Source: Asanoa siamensis
Lineage (GTDB): Bacteria; Actinomycetota; Actinomycetes; Mycobacteriales; Micromonosporaceae
NCBI RefSeq assembly: GCF_016862555.1
Contig: NZ_BONE01000040.1
Coordinates: 1-64,000 of the forward strand
Length of the DNA: 64,000 nt
Reading direction: 5' to 3'
The position numbers were made by a program, and so were the translations under genes. Positions 47,531 to 55,926 of this stretch are shown piece after piece. The notes below the pieces were generated by a model, which was given only the letters and a program-made list of their open reading frames with translations, was not told the origin of the DNA and searched no databases. The number at the start of each line of letters is the position of its first letter. The stretch's first letter is position 1.

Positions 47531-48678
47531 GGCGCCAGCTCCGGGATCTCCATACGCCGGCCTTCGCGCGCGGATCGGGCGCCCAGCTCGGCGAGTTGCA
47601 CGCCGCGGGCGCCGGCCCAGAGATCCCACGTGTACGGGGCGTCCTGCGCCACGTGCCGCAGGAACAGTTCCCACTGCTCCTGGAAGCCGTTGCGGAACTC
47701 CTCGTTGTCGGGCACGAGCTGCCACTGGTCGCGGAAGCGCTCGGTGGCCGGCAGGTCGGGGTTCCAGACGGGCTTGGGCGTCGTCGACCGGTGCTGGACG
47801 CGGCACTCGCGTAGCCCCGCGACCGCGCTGCCCTCGGTGCCGTCGACCTGGAACTCGACGAGCTCGTCGCGGTAGACGCGGACCGCCCAGGACGAGTTGA
47901 TCTGCGCGACGACACCGCCGGCGAGCTCGAAGATGCCGTACGCGGCGTCGTCGGCGGTCGCTTCGTAGGCGTGGCCTTTCTCGTCCCAGCGCTGGGGGAT
48001 GTGGGTCGTGACGTGCGCGGTGACCGCCTCGACCGGCCCGAAGATCTGCTCCAGCACGTAGTGCCAGTGCGGGAACATGTCGACGGTGATGCCGCCGCCG
48101 TCGGCGGTGCGGTAGTTCCACGATGGACGCTGGGCCGGCTGCCAGTCACCCTCGAAGACCCAGTAGCCGAACTCGCCGCGGACGCTGAGCACGCGGCCGA
48201 AGAAGCCGCCCTTGACGAGGCGGTCGAGCTTGCGCAGGCCGGGCAGGAAGAGCTTGTCCTGCACGACGCCGTGCTTGACGCCGGCCGCGTCGGCCAGCTT
48301 GGCCAGCTCGACGGCGCCGGCCAGGTCGCCGGCCGTGGGCTTCTCGGTGTAGACGTGCTTGCCGGCGGCGACGGCCGCGCGGATCGCCTTCTCGCGGGCG
48401 TTGGTCACCTGGGCGTCGAAGTAGATCTCGACGTCCGGTCGCGCCAGGGCCTCGTTGAGGTCGGTGGTCCACTCGGTGAGGCCGTGCCGCTGGGCGATCG
48501 CCGCCAGCTTGGCGTCGTCGCGGCCGACCAGGATCGGCTCGGGCCAGAGCGTCGTGCCGTCGCCGAGGGTGAGGCCGCCGGCTTCGCGGATCGCCAGGAG
48601 CGAGCGGACCAGATGCTGGCGGTAGCCCATCCGCCCCGTGACGCCGTTGAGGATGATTCCCATGGTTCTGCGATCCAC
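47527..48678 (-). CDS. Gfo/Idh/MocA family oxidoreductase
   Basis: The 383-residue enzyme has a Rossmann domain (MGIILNGVTGRMGYRQHLVR), FDAQVTNAREKAIRAAVAAG, the EKP motif (HVYTEKPTAGDLAGAVELA) and a C-terminal substrate domain (ITVDMFPHWHYVLEQIFGPV with the conserved D and H). GTG 48678 is supported by GGGAGGG six bases upstream (48685-48691); ATG 48663 is an alternative without an SD. It is first gene of a four-gene operon, divergent from a LacI regulator, with a LacI-type operator between. Confidence 0.9.
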   Translation of the reverse strand: MDRRTMGIILNGVTGRMGYRQHLVRSLLAIREAGGLTLGDGTTLWPEPILVGRDDAKLAAIAQRHGLTEWTTDLNEALARPDVEIYFDAQVTNAREKAIRAAVAAGKHVYTEKPTAGDLAGAVELAKLADAAGVKHGVVQDKLFLPGLRKLDRLVKGGFFGRVLSVRGEFGYWVFEGDWQPAQRPSWNYRTADGGGITVDMFPHWHYVLEQIFGPVEAVTAHVTTHIPQRWDEKGHAYEATADDAAYGIFELAGGVVAQINSSWAVRVYRDELVEFQVDGTEGSAVAGLRECRVQHRSTTPKPVWNPDLPATERFRDQWQLVPDNEEFRNGFQEQWELFLRHVAQDAPYTWDLWAGARGVQLAELGARSAREGRRMEIPELAP

Positions 48679-48732
48679 GACTTGCCCTCCCGGTTTTGTG
48701 CCGACCGTCGGTCCAGGCGCCACTGGCAGCAA

Positions 48733-48746
48733 GGTAAGCGCTTTCC
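48733..48746. promoter_or_regulatory. LacI-type operator between the second sugar operon and its regulator
   Basis: GGTAAGCGCTTTCC is a near-perfect palindrome (one mismatched pair) with the central GC core common to actinobacterial LacI operators. It lies 55 bp before the oxidoreductase start and 57 bp before the regulator start, suiting control of both. Confidence 0.7.
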
Positions 48747-48775
48747 TGGGAAAGGTATCGAGCAGGATGGTTGTA

Positions 48776-48797
48776 GGCAAGGGCTTGCCCGTATGAT
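48776..48797 (+). promoter_or_regulatory. promoter and dyad of the second LacI regulator gene
   Basis: GGCAAG and CTTGCC flank GG at 48776-48789, directly followed by TATGAT (48792-48797), a good -10 box. Transcription would begin at about 48804, the first base of the GTG, so the mRNA is probably leaderless. TTGTAG at 48771 is a weak -35. Confidence 0.5.
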
Positions 48798-48803
48798 CTC
48801 GAC

Positions 48804-49802
48804 GTGGCCACGCTGGACGACGTCGCGCGCCGGGCGGGCGTCTCGACGGCGACCGCATCGCGCATCATCAACGGCAGCAGCAAGCCCGTCAGCGCCCAGC
48901 TGCGCGACCGGGTGGAGGCCGCCGTGGCCGACCTCCACTACGTGCCGAACGCGCACGCCCGCCAGCTCGCCCGCTCCGAGCGCACCGCCGTCGGGGTGGT
49001 CGTGCACGACGTCTCCGACCCGTACTTCGCCGAGATCACCCGCGGCCTGCAGCGGGTCGCGACCACCGACGGCCGGCTGGTCATCATCTGCAACACCTAC
49101 CGCGACCCGGCCCGCGAGCTCGACTACGTCGAGTTGCTCCGCGCGCACCAGGTGGCGGCGATGGTGCTGGCGGGTTCGGGCTACCACGACCCGGGCTTCG
49201 CCCGGGCGCTGCGCGGCAAGCTACGGGCCTACGAGCTGTCGGGCGGCCGGGTGGCGGTGATCGGCCGCCACGACCGCACGGGCGACGCGGTGGTGCCCGA
49301 CAACGAGTCGGGCGGCTTCCTGGCGGGGGAGCATCTCTACGCGCTGGGCCACCGCGACATCGGCGTCATCGCGGGCCCGCGCAACCTGACGACGACGACC
49401 GACCGGCTGACGGGCATCCGGCGTGCGGCCCGGGCGCACCGCCGCCCACCACCGAAGGTGGTCTACGCCGACTTCGACCGCGACAGCGGCGCGGCCGCGA
49501 CCGCGGACCTGCTCGCCGCCCACCCGCGCGTGACGGCGATCGCGGCGCTGAACGACTCGATGGCGGTGGGCGCGCTGGCCCACCTCCGCGCCGTTGGTCG
49601 CCGCGTCAGCGTGATCGGCTTCGACGACATGCCGATCGCCCGCGACGTCACACCGGCCCTGACCACGATCCGCCTACCCCTGGCCGACATGGGCGCGCTC
49701 GCGATGTCGCTGGCCCTGTCGGCCCCGTCCCCGAGCCCCCGCGTCGAACGCGTCCCGGCGGAACTGGTGCGGCGCGAGAGCACGTTCCCGCCGGAAGAGT
49801 GA
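48804..49802 (+). CDS. LacI family transcriptional regulator of the second sugar operon
   Basis: The 332-residue repressor has a LacI HTH (ATLDDVARRAGVSTATASRI), hinge (YVPNAHARQLARSERTAVGV) and an effector domain (VHDVSDPYFAEITRGLQRV, HRDIGVIAGPRNLTTTTDRL, VIGFDDMPIARDVTPALTTI). GTG 48804 has no SD and probably starts a leaderless mRNA. Divergent placement and the operator at 48733-48746 indicate it controls the DUF993 operon. Confidence 0.92.
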   Translation: MATLDDVARRAGVSTATASRIINGSSKPVSAQLRDRVEAAVADLHYVPNAHARQLARSERTAVGVVVHDVSDPYFAEITRGLQRVATTDGRLVIICNTYRDPARELDYVELLRAHQVAAMVLAGSGYHDPGFARALRGKLRAYELSGGRVAVIGRHDRTGDAVVPDNESGGFLAGEHLYALGHRDIGVIAGPRNLTTTTDRLTGIRRAARAHRRPPPKVVYADFDRDSGAAATADLLAAHPRVTAIAALNDSMAVGALAHLRAVGRRVSVIGFDDMPIARDVTPALTTIRLPLADMGALAMSLALSAPSPSPRVERVPAELVRRESTFPPEE

Positions 49803-49807
49803 TCGGG

Positions 49808-50329
49808 ATGCGGCTGGCCCGGCTCGTGCCGTTGCTGCTGGTCGCCGGCTGCACCAGCGCTCCGTCGCCGCCTTCCCCGCCGCCTTCGTCGTTTTCCGCC
49901 GCGCCGTCGCCCGATGCGCTCCGCGACTGCGAGAGCTCGGTCAAGATCGGCGCGGCTCCGGTGGGGCTCGTGCGGGCGGGGCCGGTCGCACTCGTGCCGC
50001 TGGACTACCGCTTCGGCTCTCCGCTGTCGCCGCCGGCCCGCGACCCCGACCCCGACGGCTACCGCCGGTTCAAGATCGCCCTCCTGCTCCGCGCGGGCAC
50101 GGCGGCGACGCTCACGATTCCGGGGCCTTACCGCGACCGGGCGAAGCTCACCTACGCGAACGGCAGCGACCACACCGTGCGCTTCGCCGCCTGCCCGCAA
50201 TCTCCGGACGGCGACTCGGACTTCGCGGGCGGCTTCGCGATCCGCGAGCCGCTCTGCCTACCGCTCGACATCACCTCGAACGGACAGACCTGGCACCTCC
50301 GCCTCGAGTTCGGCGCGGACACCTGCTGA
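49808..50329 (+). CDS. small lipoprotein of unknown function
   Basis: The 173-residue product has a lipobox (RLVPLLLVAGC, Cys at about residue 15), a Ser/Pro-rich linker and a beta-rich domain with two Cys pairs (CESS, FAACP, LCLPL, terminal C). ATG 49808 follows GAAGAG; GTG 49799 overlaps the LacI stop and adds three residues. Tight spacing suggests read-through from the regulator gene. No known family recognised. Confidence 0.72.
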   Translation: MRLARLVPLLLVAGCTSAPSPPSPPPSSFSAAPSPDALRDCESSVKIGAAPVGLVRAGPVALVPLDYRFGSPLSPPARDPDPDGYRRFKIALLLRAGTAATLTIPGPYRDRAKLTYANGSDHTVRFAACPQSPDGDSDFAGGFAIREPLCLPLDITSNGQTWHLRLEFGADTC

Positions 50330-50521
50330 ACGGCGTGTCGACGTCCTCGTGTCGCTTTCGCGGTGCGACTCCGCGCGTCCTGTCCGGGGATGCCTGGTCG
50401 GGAGGGCGTTGGCCAGCCGCTGTTCGTTCTCGTCGGACACCGACCACGCGGTCCTGGTCCGCCCCTGTCCGTCAGGAAGGAAGAGGAATGTCAGCGACAC
50501 GGGGAATCATCGGGAGAGGCC

Positions 50522-50919
50522 ATGCTTCGTACGGACATCGCAAAGGCCATCGAGTCGGTTCCGCCGAGGATCCGTCAACAGCTCGACGGGACGGGAGCGG
50601 CCGCGCTCGCGCTGCTCAACGAGCATCTCGCCGCGGGCGAGGTGGTGGAGGCGGTTTCGAGCGCGTCGCCGGTTCACGACGGGCCGCCGAACAGCGTGCT
50701 CGCGATCACCGATCGACGGCTGGTCTTCGTCGCCCCGGCGCCGCAGGCGGTGGCGTGGCGGTTGGCGTCCCTGACGAAGACCCAGCTCAACCTCGCTACT
50801 TCTTCGTCAACGGCGACGCGGGCGACTACTCGCTCGGCATGCTCGACGACGACTGGGGCCGCGCGTTCGTCGCCGAGGTGAAGAAGGCCATCACGGTCGC
50901 GGTCATCTCGGGCCGCTGA
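50522..50919 (+). pseudogene. PH-like domain gene interrupted by a one-base frameshift
   Basis: From ATG 50522 (SD GGGAGAGG) the protein reads LRTDIAKAIESVPPRIRQQL, VLAITDRRLVFVAPAPQAVA and WRLASLTKTQLN, a bacterial PH-domain pattern, then leaves frame at about 50792. The -1 frame continues RYFFVNGDAGDYSLGMLDDD and ends at 50919. Adding one C in the CAACCTCG run joins them into a 132-residue protein with normal length. It is therefore a fresh frameshift or an assembly error. The gap 50330-50521 has no other gene. Confidence 0.68.
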
Positions 50920-50928
50920 GCCGCCTGC

Positions 50929-51558
50929 TCAGTGGCCGGAGTCGCCCTGGCCCGCGGTGGTGGGGAGGTTGCCCAGGACGTGGTTGATGACGTGGATCCG
51001 GCCGTTGGCCATGCGGTAGTCCGCGCAGACCGTCACCGCTTCTCCGATGCTCGCCATCGCGTCCGACGGCTTGATCGTGACCGCCGTGCCGTCGAGGGTG
51101 CGGAGTGTGTCCGCGTCGCGTAGGTCCGCCAGGCTCAGCGAGCCGTCGATGATGTGCGCGCGCAGCAGCGTACGCAGCGTTTCCTTGTCTTTGATCATCA
51201 GCTGGTCGAGGTTGTCCTGCGAGAACTTCGTGCCGAACGCGTCGTCCGTCGGCGCCAGCACCGTGATGGCCGGCTTGCCCGCGAGCTCCGGCAGCAGGTC
51301 CGACGCGCGCAGCGCGCCCTCGAACGTGGTCAGCACCGTGATCCACTTCAGCGCCTCACCCAGCGGCTGACTGGCCAGGGCGTTGGGGTTGCCGGGGGCG
51401 TCGCCGGTCGGCAGCTCGGCGCAGAGCGGCCCCGACACGCCGCCACCCGCTCCGGCGGCGGCCGTCCCGCGGGAGGGCTCGTCGGCGGCCGCGCCCGTGC
51501 AGCCGGTCGTCAGCAGTGCGGCGGCCAGGGCGGCGGCGGCGAGCAGGCGGGTGCGCAT
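50929..51558 (-). CDS. fasciclin (FAS1) domain lipoprotein
   Basis: The 209-residue protein has a lipobox (ALLTTGC, Cys about residue 20), a Gly/Ala linker and one FAS1 domain: LKWITVLTTFEGALRASDLL, ITVLAPTDDAFGTKFSQ, LRTLLRAHIIDGSLSLADL, and the C-terminal IHVINHVLG. FAS1 domains mediate adhesion to proteins or glycans on the cell surface. SD GGGAGGT precedes ATG 51558. It converges on the frameshifted PH gene with a 9-bp gap. Confidence 0.9.
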   Translation of the reverse strand: MRTRLLAAAALAAALLTTGCTGAAADEPSRGTAAAGAGGGVSGPLCAELPTGDAPGNPNALASQPLGEALKWITVLTTFEGALRASDLLPELAGKPAITVLAPTDDAFGTKFSQDNLDQLMIKDKETLRTLLRAHIIDGSLSLADLRDADTLRTLDGTAVTIKPSDAMASIGEAVTVCADYRMANGRIHVINHVLGNLPTTAGQGDSGH

Positions 51559-51581
51559 GAGGGACCTCCCGGAAAGGGTGC

Positions 51582-51621
51582 GTGCCAGCGGGCCGGGCTT
51601 CCCGGTCCGGCCCGCTGGCAC
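51582..51621 (-). terminator. strong terminator of the M14 peptidase gene
   Basis: A perfect 15-bp stem (51582-51596 with 51607-51621, starting GTGCCAGCGGGCC) closes on a 10-nt loop, 28 bp past the stop at 51650 and just before the fasciclin SD. It separates the two minus-strand genes. Confidence 0.75.
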
Positions 51622-51649
51622 GACAGTGTCACATCGTTGGATCAGTGGA

Positions 51650-53752
51650 TCAAAGGGTGGCGCACTGGCCGCCGCGCGGGCCGTTGACCTTGTTGGCGAC
51701 CTCGAGGTTGGTCGGGGCCGGGGCGTTGCCGGAGCAGTTCAGCGGGCCGCTGACACTGTTGCCGGCGACGTACGGCGCCGCACCGCCCTTGTTGTTGACC
51801 AGGTTGACCGGGCCCGACACGTTGGTGCCGATGACCGAGACCGGGCCGTTGGTGTTGGCGACCTGCAGCGGGCCGCGCACCGTGCTGTCACCGAAGAACA
51901 CACCGGCGGCGGAGGCCGCGTTGACCGGGCCGCTGATCGTGGTGTTGGTGGCGACCAGCGTCGCACCGGCGCGGAGGTTGACCGGGCCGTTGACGGTGGC
52001 GCCCGACAGGCAGGCGAAGCCCGAGACGGTCAGCGGGCCGTTGTGACGACCGGTGAACGTCGGGTAGACCCGCTCGCCGCTGACCCACTCCTCCTCGGCC
52101 TGCTCGTCCAGCAGCAGCGGGATCAGGCCCCGCTCCGGCTGGGCCAGCGGCACGATGTAACCGTCCGCGACCTTGACGACCTTCCAGCCGTGGGCCGCGA
52201 TCCGCTCGGCGACCGTGGCGCCGACGTCGTTGGGACCGTCGGTACGGGCACCGTTGTACTGCGCCTCCGTGAGCTTGTAGGCGCACGGCGCGTTGTCGAG
52301 GATCATGTCCGGCGTCGGCAGGTCCTCGCGCGGGCCGGCCTCACCCGGGTGCGGCGCCGGGTGCAGCGGGATCACCCGCGAGCCCCGGAAGACCAGGCGG
52401 CCGTTGTTGCCGGCCTGGAACTCGATCGCCTCGCCGCGGGCCGTCTTGATCTCGCCGACCTGGGCGTGGTGGTAGTCCATGAACTGGTTGAACGTCCACA
52501 GCGCCGAGAAGGTCTTGCGGCGGCGGTTGTTCGCGGTGTTGCCCTCGTCCGGCCGGGTCGCGCCGCCGGAGCTGCGCAGCTCCAGGAGCGAGTTGACCGT
52601 GTTCTTCAGGCCGAGGGTGTTGCGCAGGATGGTCTCCTCGGACAGGCCGACACCGCTGCCGTTCGCGCAGCCGTACGGGCAGGCCCACCAACCGTCCTTG
52701 GCGCCCTCGACGTACATGTGGTTCTCGATCATGTCGAGCGACTCGTCGAAGATCTGCTGGGCCACGTTCTGGTGGCGCGGCGGCAGCATCGGCAGGTCAC
52801 CCGCCTGGCTGTTGCCGTACTCGTGGCCGTCGTAGCCCGCCACGGGCCGGTAGTCGCGCAGCATCCGCACGTACGCCGCGGTCTCCGGCTGGCGGATCAG
52901 CGAGTAGTCGCGGTTGAGGTCCTGCCCGGTGGTGTTGCCCCGGGTGTTGGCCGCGCGGCCGTCACCGTTGATCGTCGGGACGATCAGGACGGTGGTCTTC
53001 CGGAGCAGGTCGAGCGTACGGGCGTCGTTGCTGAACGCGAGCTGGCGAGCCATGATCAGGCAGGCCTCGCGGTCGCCCGGCTCGTTGCCGTGCACGTTGC
53101 AGTTGACCGCCAGCGGCGACGTCGCGGCCACCGCGGCCGGGGTCGCCGGCGGGGTCGGGTAGCCGATGACGAACATGTTGATCGGGCGGTTCTGGACGGT
53201 ACGGCCGATCTCGACCACCCGGACCCGCTCGCTGAGCTGGTCGACGGCCGCCGTGTAGGCGTACTCCTCGACATCGCTCGTGTACTGCGCGGCCTGCGTG
53301 GTCTCCCACTGCGTCCGCAGGTTCTGGCCGGCGACGGCCGGGTCACCCCACGGCGCCTTGGTCGTGCCGGTGACGGGCGTCGAGTACGGCTGCTCGGTCG
53401 TACCGATCCGGGCCCGGACCCGCCACTGGAACCGGTCGCCCGGGTTGAACCCGGCGTCCGCGAAGGTGGGGGACTCGTTGTTGACCTGGCGGTTGGGCCG
53501 CCATACGCCGACGACGCGCGCGGTGTCGGTCGGCGTGCCGGCGGCGTCGACCGCCGTGCGCTCGATCTGGTAGTCGGTGGCTCCGTCGACAGGGGTCCAG
53601 GCGACGGTGGCGAAACCGTCGGCCTGGGTGACGGAAAGGTCGGTGACCTGGTTTGCTTCAGCCGCGAACGCCGAGGTGGACGTCACGACGGGGGAAAGCG
53701 TGGCAGCGAGCAAGGCGGAAAGTCCGACGACTAGCGACCGCCGATGTTTCAA
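51650..53752 (-). CDS. secreted M14 zinc carboxypeptidase with FnIII and beta-helix-like repeats
   Basis: TTG 53752 (SD GGAGGT) gives a 700-residue protein with a signal peptide (LKHRRSLVVGLSALLAATLS, cleavage after AFA near residue 30), an FnIII module (about 34-131), an M14 domain (about 155-500) with zinc ligands in HGNEPGDREA (His221, Glu224) and RDYSLIRQPET, and a C-terminal repeat (about 590-690) of the form GPVNxxxGAxLxxxNTxIS that looks like a short parallel beta-helix or bactofilin-like stalk. It removes residues from peptides outside the cell. Several Cys pairs suggest extracellular disulfides. Confidence 0.9.
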   Translation of the reverse strand: MKHRRSLVVGLSALLAATLSPVVTSTSAFAAEANQVTDLSVTQADGFATVAWTPVDGATDYQIERTAVDAAGTPTDTARVVGVWRPNRQVNNESPTFADAGFNPGDRFQWRVRARIGTTEQPYSTPVTGTTKAPWGDPAVAGQNLRTQWETTQAAQYTSDVEEYAYTAAVDQLSERVRVVEIGRTVQNRPINMFVIGYPTPPATPAAVAATSPLAVNCNVHGNEPGDREACLIMARQLAFSNDARTLDLLRKTTVLIVPTINGDGRAANTRGNTTGQDLNRDYSLIRQPETAAYVRMLRDYRPVAGYDGHEYGNSQAGDLPMLPPRHQNVAQQIFDESLDMIENHMYVEGAKDGWWACPYGCANGSGVGLSEETILRNTLGLKNTVNSLLELRSSGGATRPDEGNTANNRRRKTFSALWTFNQFMDYHHAQVGEIKTARGEAIEFQAGNNGRLVFRGSRVIPLHPAPHPGEAGPREDLPTPDMILDNAPCAYKLTEAQYNGARTDGPNDVGATVAERIAAHGWKVVKVADGYIVPLAQPERGLIPLLLDEQAEEEWVSGERVYPTFTGRHNGPLTVSGFACLSGATVNGPVNLRAGATLVATNTTISGPVNAASAAGVFFGDSTVRGPLQVANTNGPVSVIGTNVSGPVNLVNNKGGAAPYVAGNSVSGPLNCSGNAPAPTNLEVANKVNGPRGGQCATL

Positions 53753-53895
53753 CTGGACCTCCAGGTTGGGGGAACCTGTCTCGAAACAAGACATCGGTGC
53801 CCGTCAGCCTGACTGTCCTCATGGTCCATCGCAACGATCTTGAGTAAGTCTTGAGCGTTTCCGAATGTTCGGTGGGGTGCACATGGAAGGGCTCC

Positions 53896-53917
53896 CACGC
53901 CAGCCCGTACGGGCGTG
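53896..53917 (-). terminator. possible hairpin terminator after the GGDEF gene
   Basis: CACGCC (53896-53901) and GGCGTG (53912-53917) make a 6-bp stem whose loop contains part of GCCCGTACGGGC, itself a 12-bp palindrome. It lies 24 bp past the stop at 53941. Weak. Confidence 0.35.
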
Positions 53918-53940
53918 CGGGTTGTCAGATGACAATTCGG

Positions 53941-55377
53941 TTACGGAAGTGGGCTCAGTTCGATCTCGCGCGGCGGTGCGGCCGCGGGCCGCTGTGCCGG
54001 CGGCTCGTACGCGGCGACGCCGCCACCGCGGCGCTTGGCCACGTACATCGCGATGTCGGCGGTGCGCAGCAACTCGCCGGAGCCGTTGTGGGACAGGTGC
54101 GTGCCGGTCACGCCGATGCTGACGCCCAACCGGATCTGGGTCTCGCCGAGGTGCGACGGGCAGGTGACCGCGACGTGGATCCGCCAGGCCAGGTCGGCCG
54201 CCTCGGCCAGGGAGGCGCCGGGCAGCAGGATGGCGAACTCGTCGCCGCCCAGCCGGGCCAGCACCTGCTGCGGCGTCAGCACGACCTTGATGCGGTCGGC
54301 GGTCTGCGCGAGCACCTGGTCGCCGGCGGCGTGCCCGATGCTGTCGTTGACCTCCTTGAACCCGTCGAGGTCGAGCAGCAGCAGGGAGGCGGGCCCGGCC
54401 AGCGCGTCGAGGTGCTCGTAGAGCGCCCGCCGGTTGGGCAGCCCGGTCAGGTCGTCGGTGCGCGCCTGCTGGTGGACGTCGCGCAGGTCGCGCAACTCCC
54501 GGAAGGTCAGGCTGGCGCGGCCGAACGCCGCGAGCACGCAGGCCGCGGCGAGCACACCGCTCCAGGCCGGCAGCCGGCCCGACTGGCCGATGGCCAGCAG
54601 GAGCACGCTGCTGACGGCGAAGAACGCCGGCACGGACAGCATCGCCCAGCCCACGATGGACGGAGCGGAGCGCTTATCGGACCGGCGGCGCTGCGGAGCC
54701 GCCGCGGGGGCGAACGCCAGCAGGGTCGGTAGCGCGAGGGAGAGCACCAGCGGGAAGCCAGGCTCCGCGAGCGCGCCGCCGGAGTGACCGGGCATCGACA
54801 GCCCGTCTGCGCTGCCGGCGGCGGCGAACCCGGCCACCACCAGCAGAAGGGTGCGGTCGAGGCGGCGCCCGCCGAGCGTGCCGCCGATGACCACGAGGAG
54901 GATCAGGACCAGGAAGACCAGCAGGCCGGCGAGGTGGACGCCGAGGCCGCGCTGGCCCGGGGTGCCGAGGCTGGCCAGCGCCGCGATGCCGAGCCCGGCG
55001 ACGACGCCGTCGAGCCAGATGCCGTCGTTGAAGACCGGCCGGTCGGAGCGCAGCAGCAGGCCGACGAAGAGATAGAGCAGCACGAAGCTGAGCACCGAGA
55101 GGATGTCGGTCACCGGGCTGTGCGCCGGCTCGCCCGTGGCCCACACCTCACCGAGGCCGGCCGTGGTCATCGCGAGCCCGGCGACGGCCCAGGCCGCCCG
55201 CCGGGGCCGGCCACCGCGGGACCGCCGCAGGCAGAGGGCCGCGCAGGCCGCGTAGGGGATCGCGATCAGCACCGCGGACAGGGGCGACGGCGCGCCGCTG
55301 CCGAGCGTCGTCACCAGCCCCAACACCGGTAGGGCGGCGACGGCGGAGGCGCGGAGAGCGCGTTCCACGCGGCACAT
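53941..55377 (-). CDS. membrane-bound GGDEF diguanylate cyclase
   Basis: The 478-residue protein has an N-terminal membrane part of about eight to ten helices (residues 5-290) and a C-terminal GGDEF domain (about 310-460) with TDDLTGLPNRRALYEHLDAL, LLLLDLDGFKEVNDSIGHAA, active site ARLGGDEFAILLPG and the I-site-like upstream residues not clearly RxxD. It should make cyclic di-GMP, which controls development in actinomycetes. ATG 55377 was chosen because GAGGAAG is then about nine bases away; ATG 55386 is adjacent to it. A palindrome at 55422-55431 lies upstream. Confidence 0.9.
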   Translation of the reverse strand: MCRVERALRASAVAALPVLGLVTTLGSGAPSPLSAVLIAIPYAACAALCLRRSRGGRPRRAAWAVAGLAMTTAGLGEVWATGEPAHSPVTDILSVLSFVLLYLFVGLLLRSDRPVFNDGIWLDGVVAGLGIAALASLGTPGQRGLGVHLAGLLVFLVLILLVVIGGTLGGRRLDRTLLLVVAGFAAAGSADGLSMPGHSGGALAEPGFPLVLSLALPTLLAFAPAAAPQRRRSDKRSAPSIVGWAMLSVPAFFAVSSVLLLAIGQSGRLPAWSGVLAAACVLAAFGRASLTFRELRDLRDVHQQARTDDLTGLPNRRALYEHLDALAGPASLLLLDLDGFKEVNDSIGHAAGDQVLAQTADRIKVVLTPQQVLARLGGDEFAILLPGASLAEAADLAWRIHVAVTCPSHLGETQIRLGVSIGVTGTHLSHNGSGELLRTADIAMYVAKRRGGGVAAYEPPAQRPAAAPPREIELSPLP

Positions 55378-55421
55378 ATAGAGCATCTTCCTCGCGTGCA
55401 CGCGGAACCCGCAAGAGCAAA

Positions 55422-55431
55422 TGCACGTGCA
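55422..55431. promoter_or_regulatory. TGCACGTGCA palindrome near the GGDEF start
   Basis: A perfect 10-bp palindrome inside GCAAATGCACGTGCAAATGC, 45 bp upstream of the GGDEF ATG. The same core recurs at 55538-55551 before the DUF397 gene, so both divergent genes may share a regulator. Confidence 0.5.
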
Positions 55432-55537
55432 AATGCGCTTGGTCGCAGCCGGTTCACCGCGATGGCCAGCTAGGCACCAGCTGCGAATGTAGACATTCCA
55501 CCCAGGACAGTCGCGCGAACGTGCATCTTCCCGTGAG

Positions 55538-55551
55538 AATGCACGTGCATT
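55538..55551. promoter_or_regulatory. 14-bp perfect palindrome before the DUF397 gene
   Basis: AATGCACGTGCATT is fully palindromic and lies 54 bp before ATG 55605. It contains the TGCACGTGCA core seen at 55422-55431. Confidence 0.55.
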
Positions 55552-55604
55552 AGGCTCTCGGCCGGCGGGCGTGACCCGCCGCACCCGTACTCCGGAAGGT
55601 GATC

Positions 55605-55838
55605 ATGAAGATCCACAATGGTGTCGCGGCTCCCGACCTGGGCGACGTGACCTGGGTGAAGAGCCGCTACAGCGGCGCGCAGGGCAACTGCGTCGAGCTG
55701 GCCCGGCTGACCGGCGGCGCGGTCGCGGTCCGCAACTCGCGCGACCCGCGGGGCCCGGCGCTGGTGTTCACTCCCGCCGAGATCACGGCGATGTTCGCCG
55801 GCGTGCGCGACGGCGAGTTCGACCACCTGATCGACTAG
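55605..55838 (+). CDS. DUF397 domain protein
   Basis: The 77-residue protein matches DUF397: VTWVKSRYSGAQGNCVELAR, VAVRNSRDPRGPALVFTPAE and a terminal FAGVRDGEFDHLID. SD GGAAGGTG precedes ATG 55605. These small proteins are partners of XRE-DUF5753 regulators in actinomycetes (WhiJ-type pairs), and the next gene is such a regulator. They are thought to modulate the regulator's DNA binding. Confidence 0.92.
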   Translation: MKIHNGVAAPDLGDVTWVKSRYSGAQGNCVELARLTGGAVAVRNSRDPRGPALVFTPAEITAMFAGVRDGEFDHLID

Positions 55839-55926
55839 GGCCTGTCCTGGACAGTGGACATGGACCGGTAACCGCGGCGTCACGTACGCTACGGGTCGAT
55901 CAACGATCGCCAACCCGAGGAACCAG

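Noticed and set aside
53903-53914. GCCCGTACGGGC as an operator
   Set aside because: It lies past the 3' end of the GGDEF gene and 150 bp before the M14 start; it forms part of a hairpin loop and has no promoter next to it.
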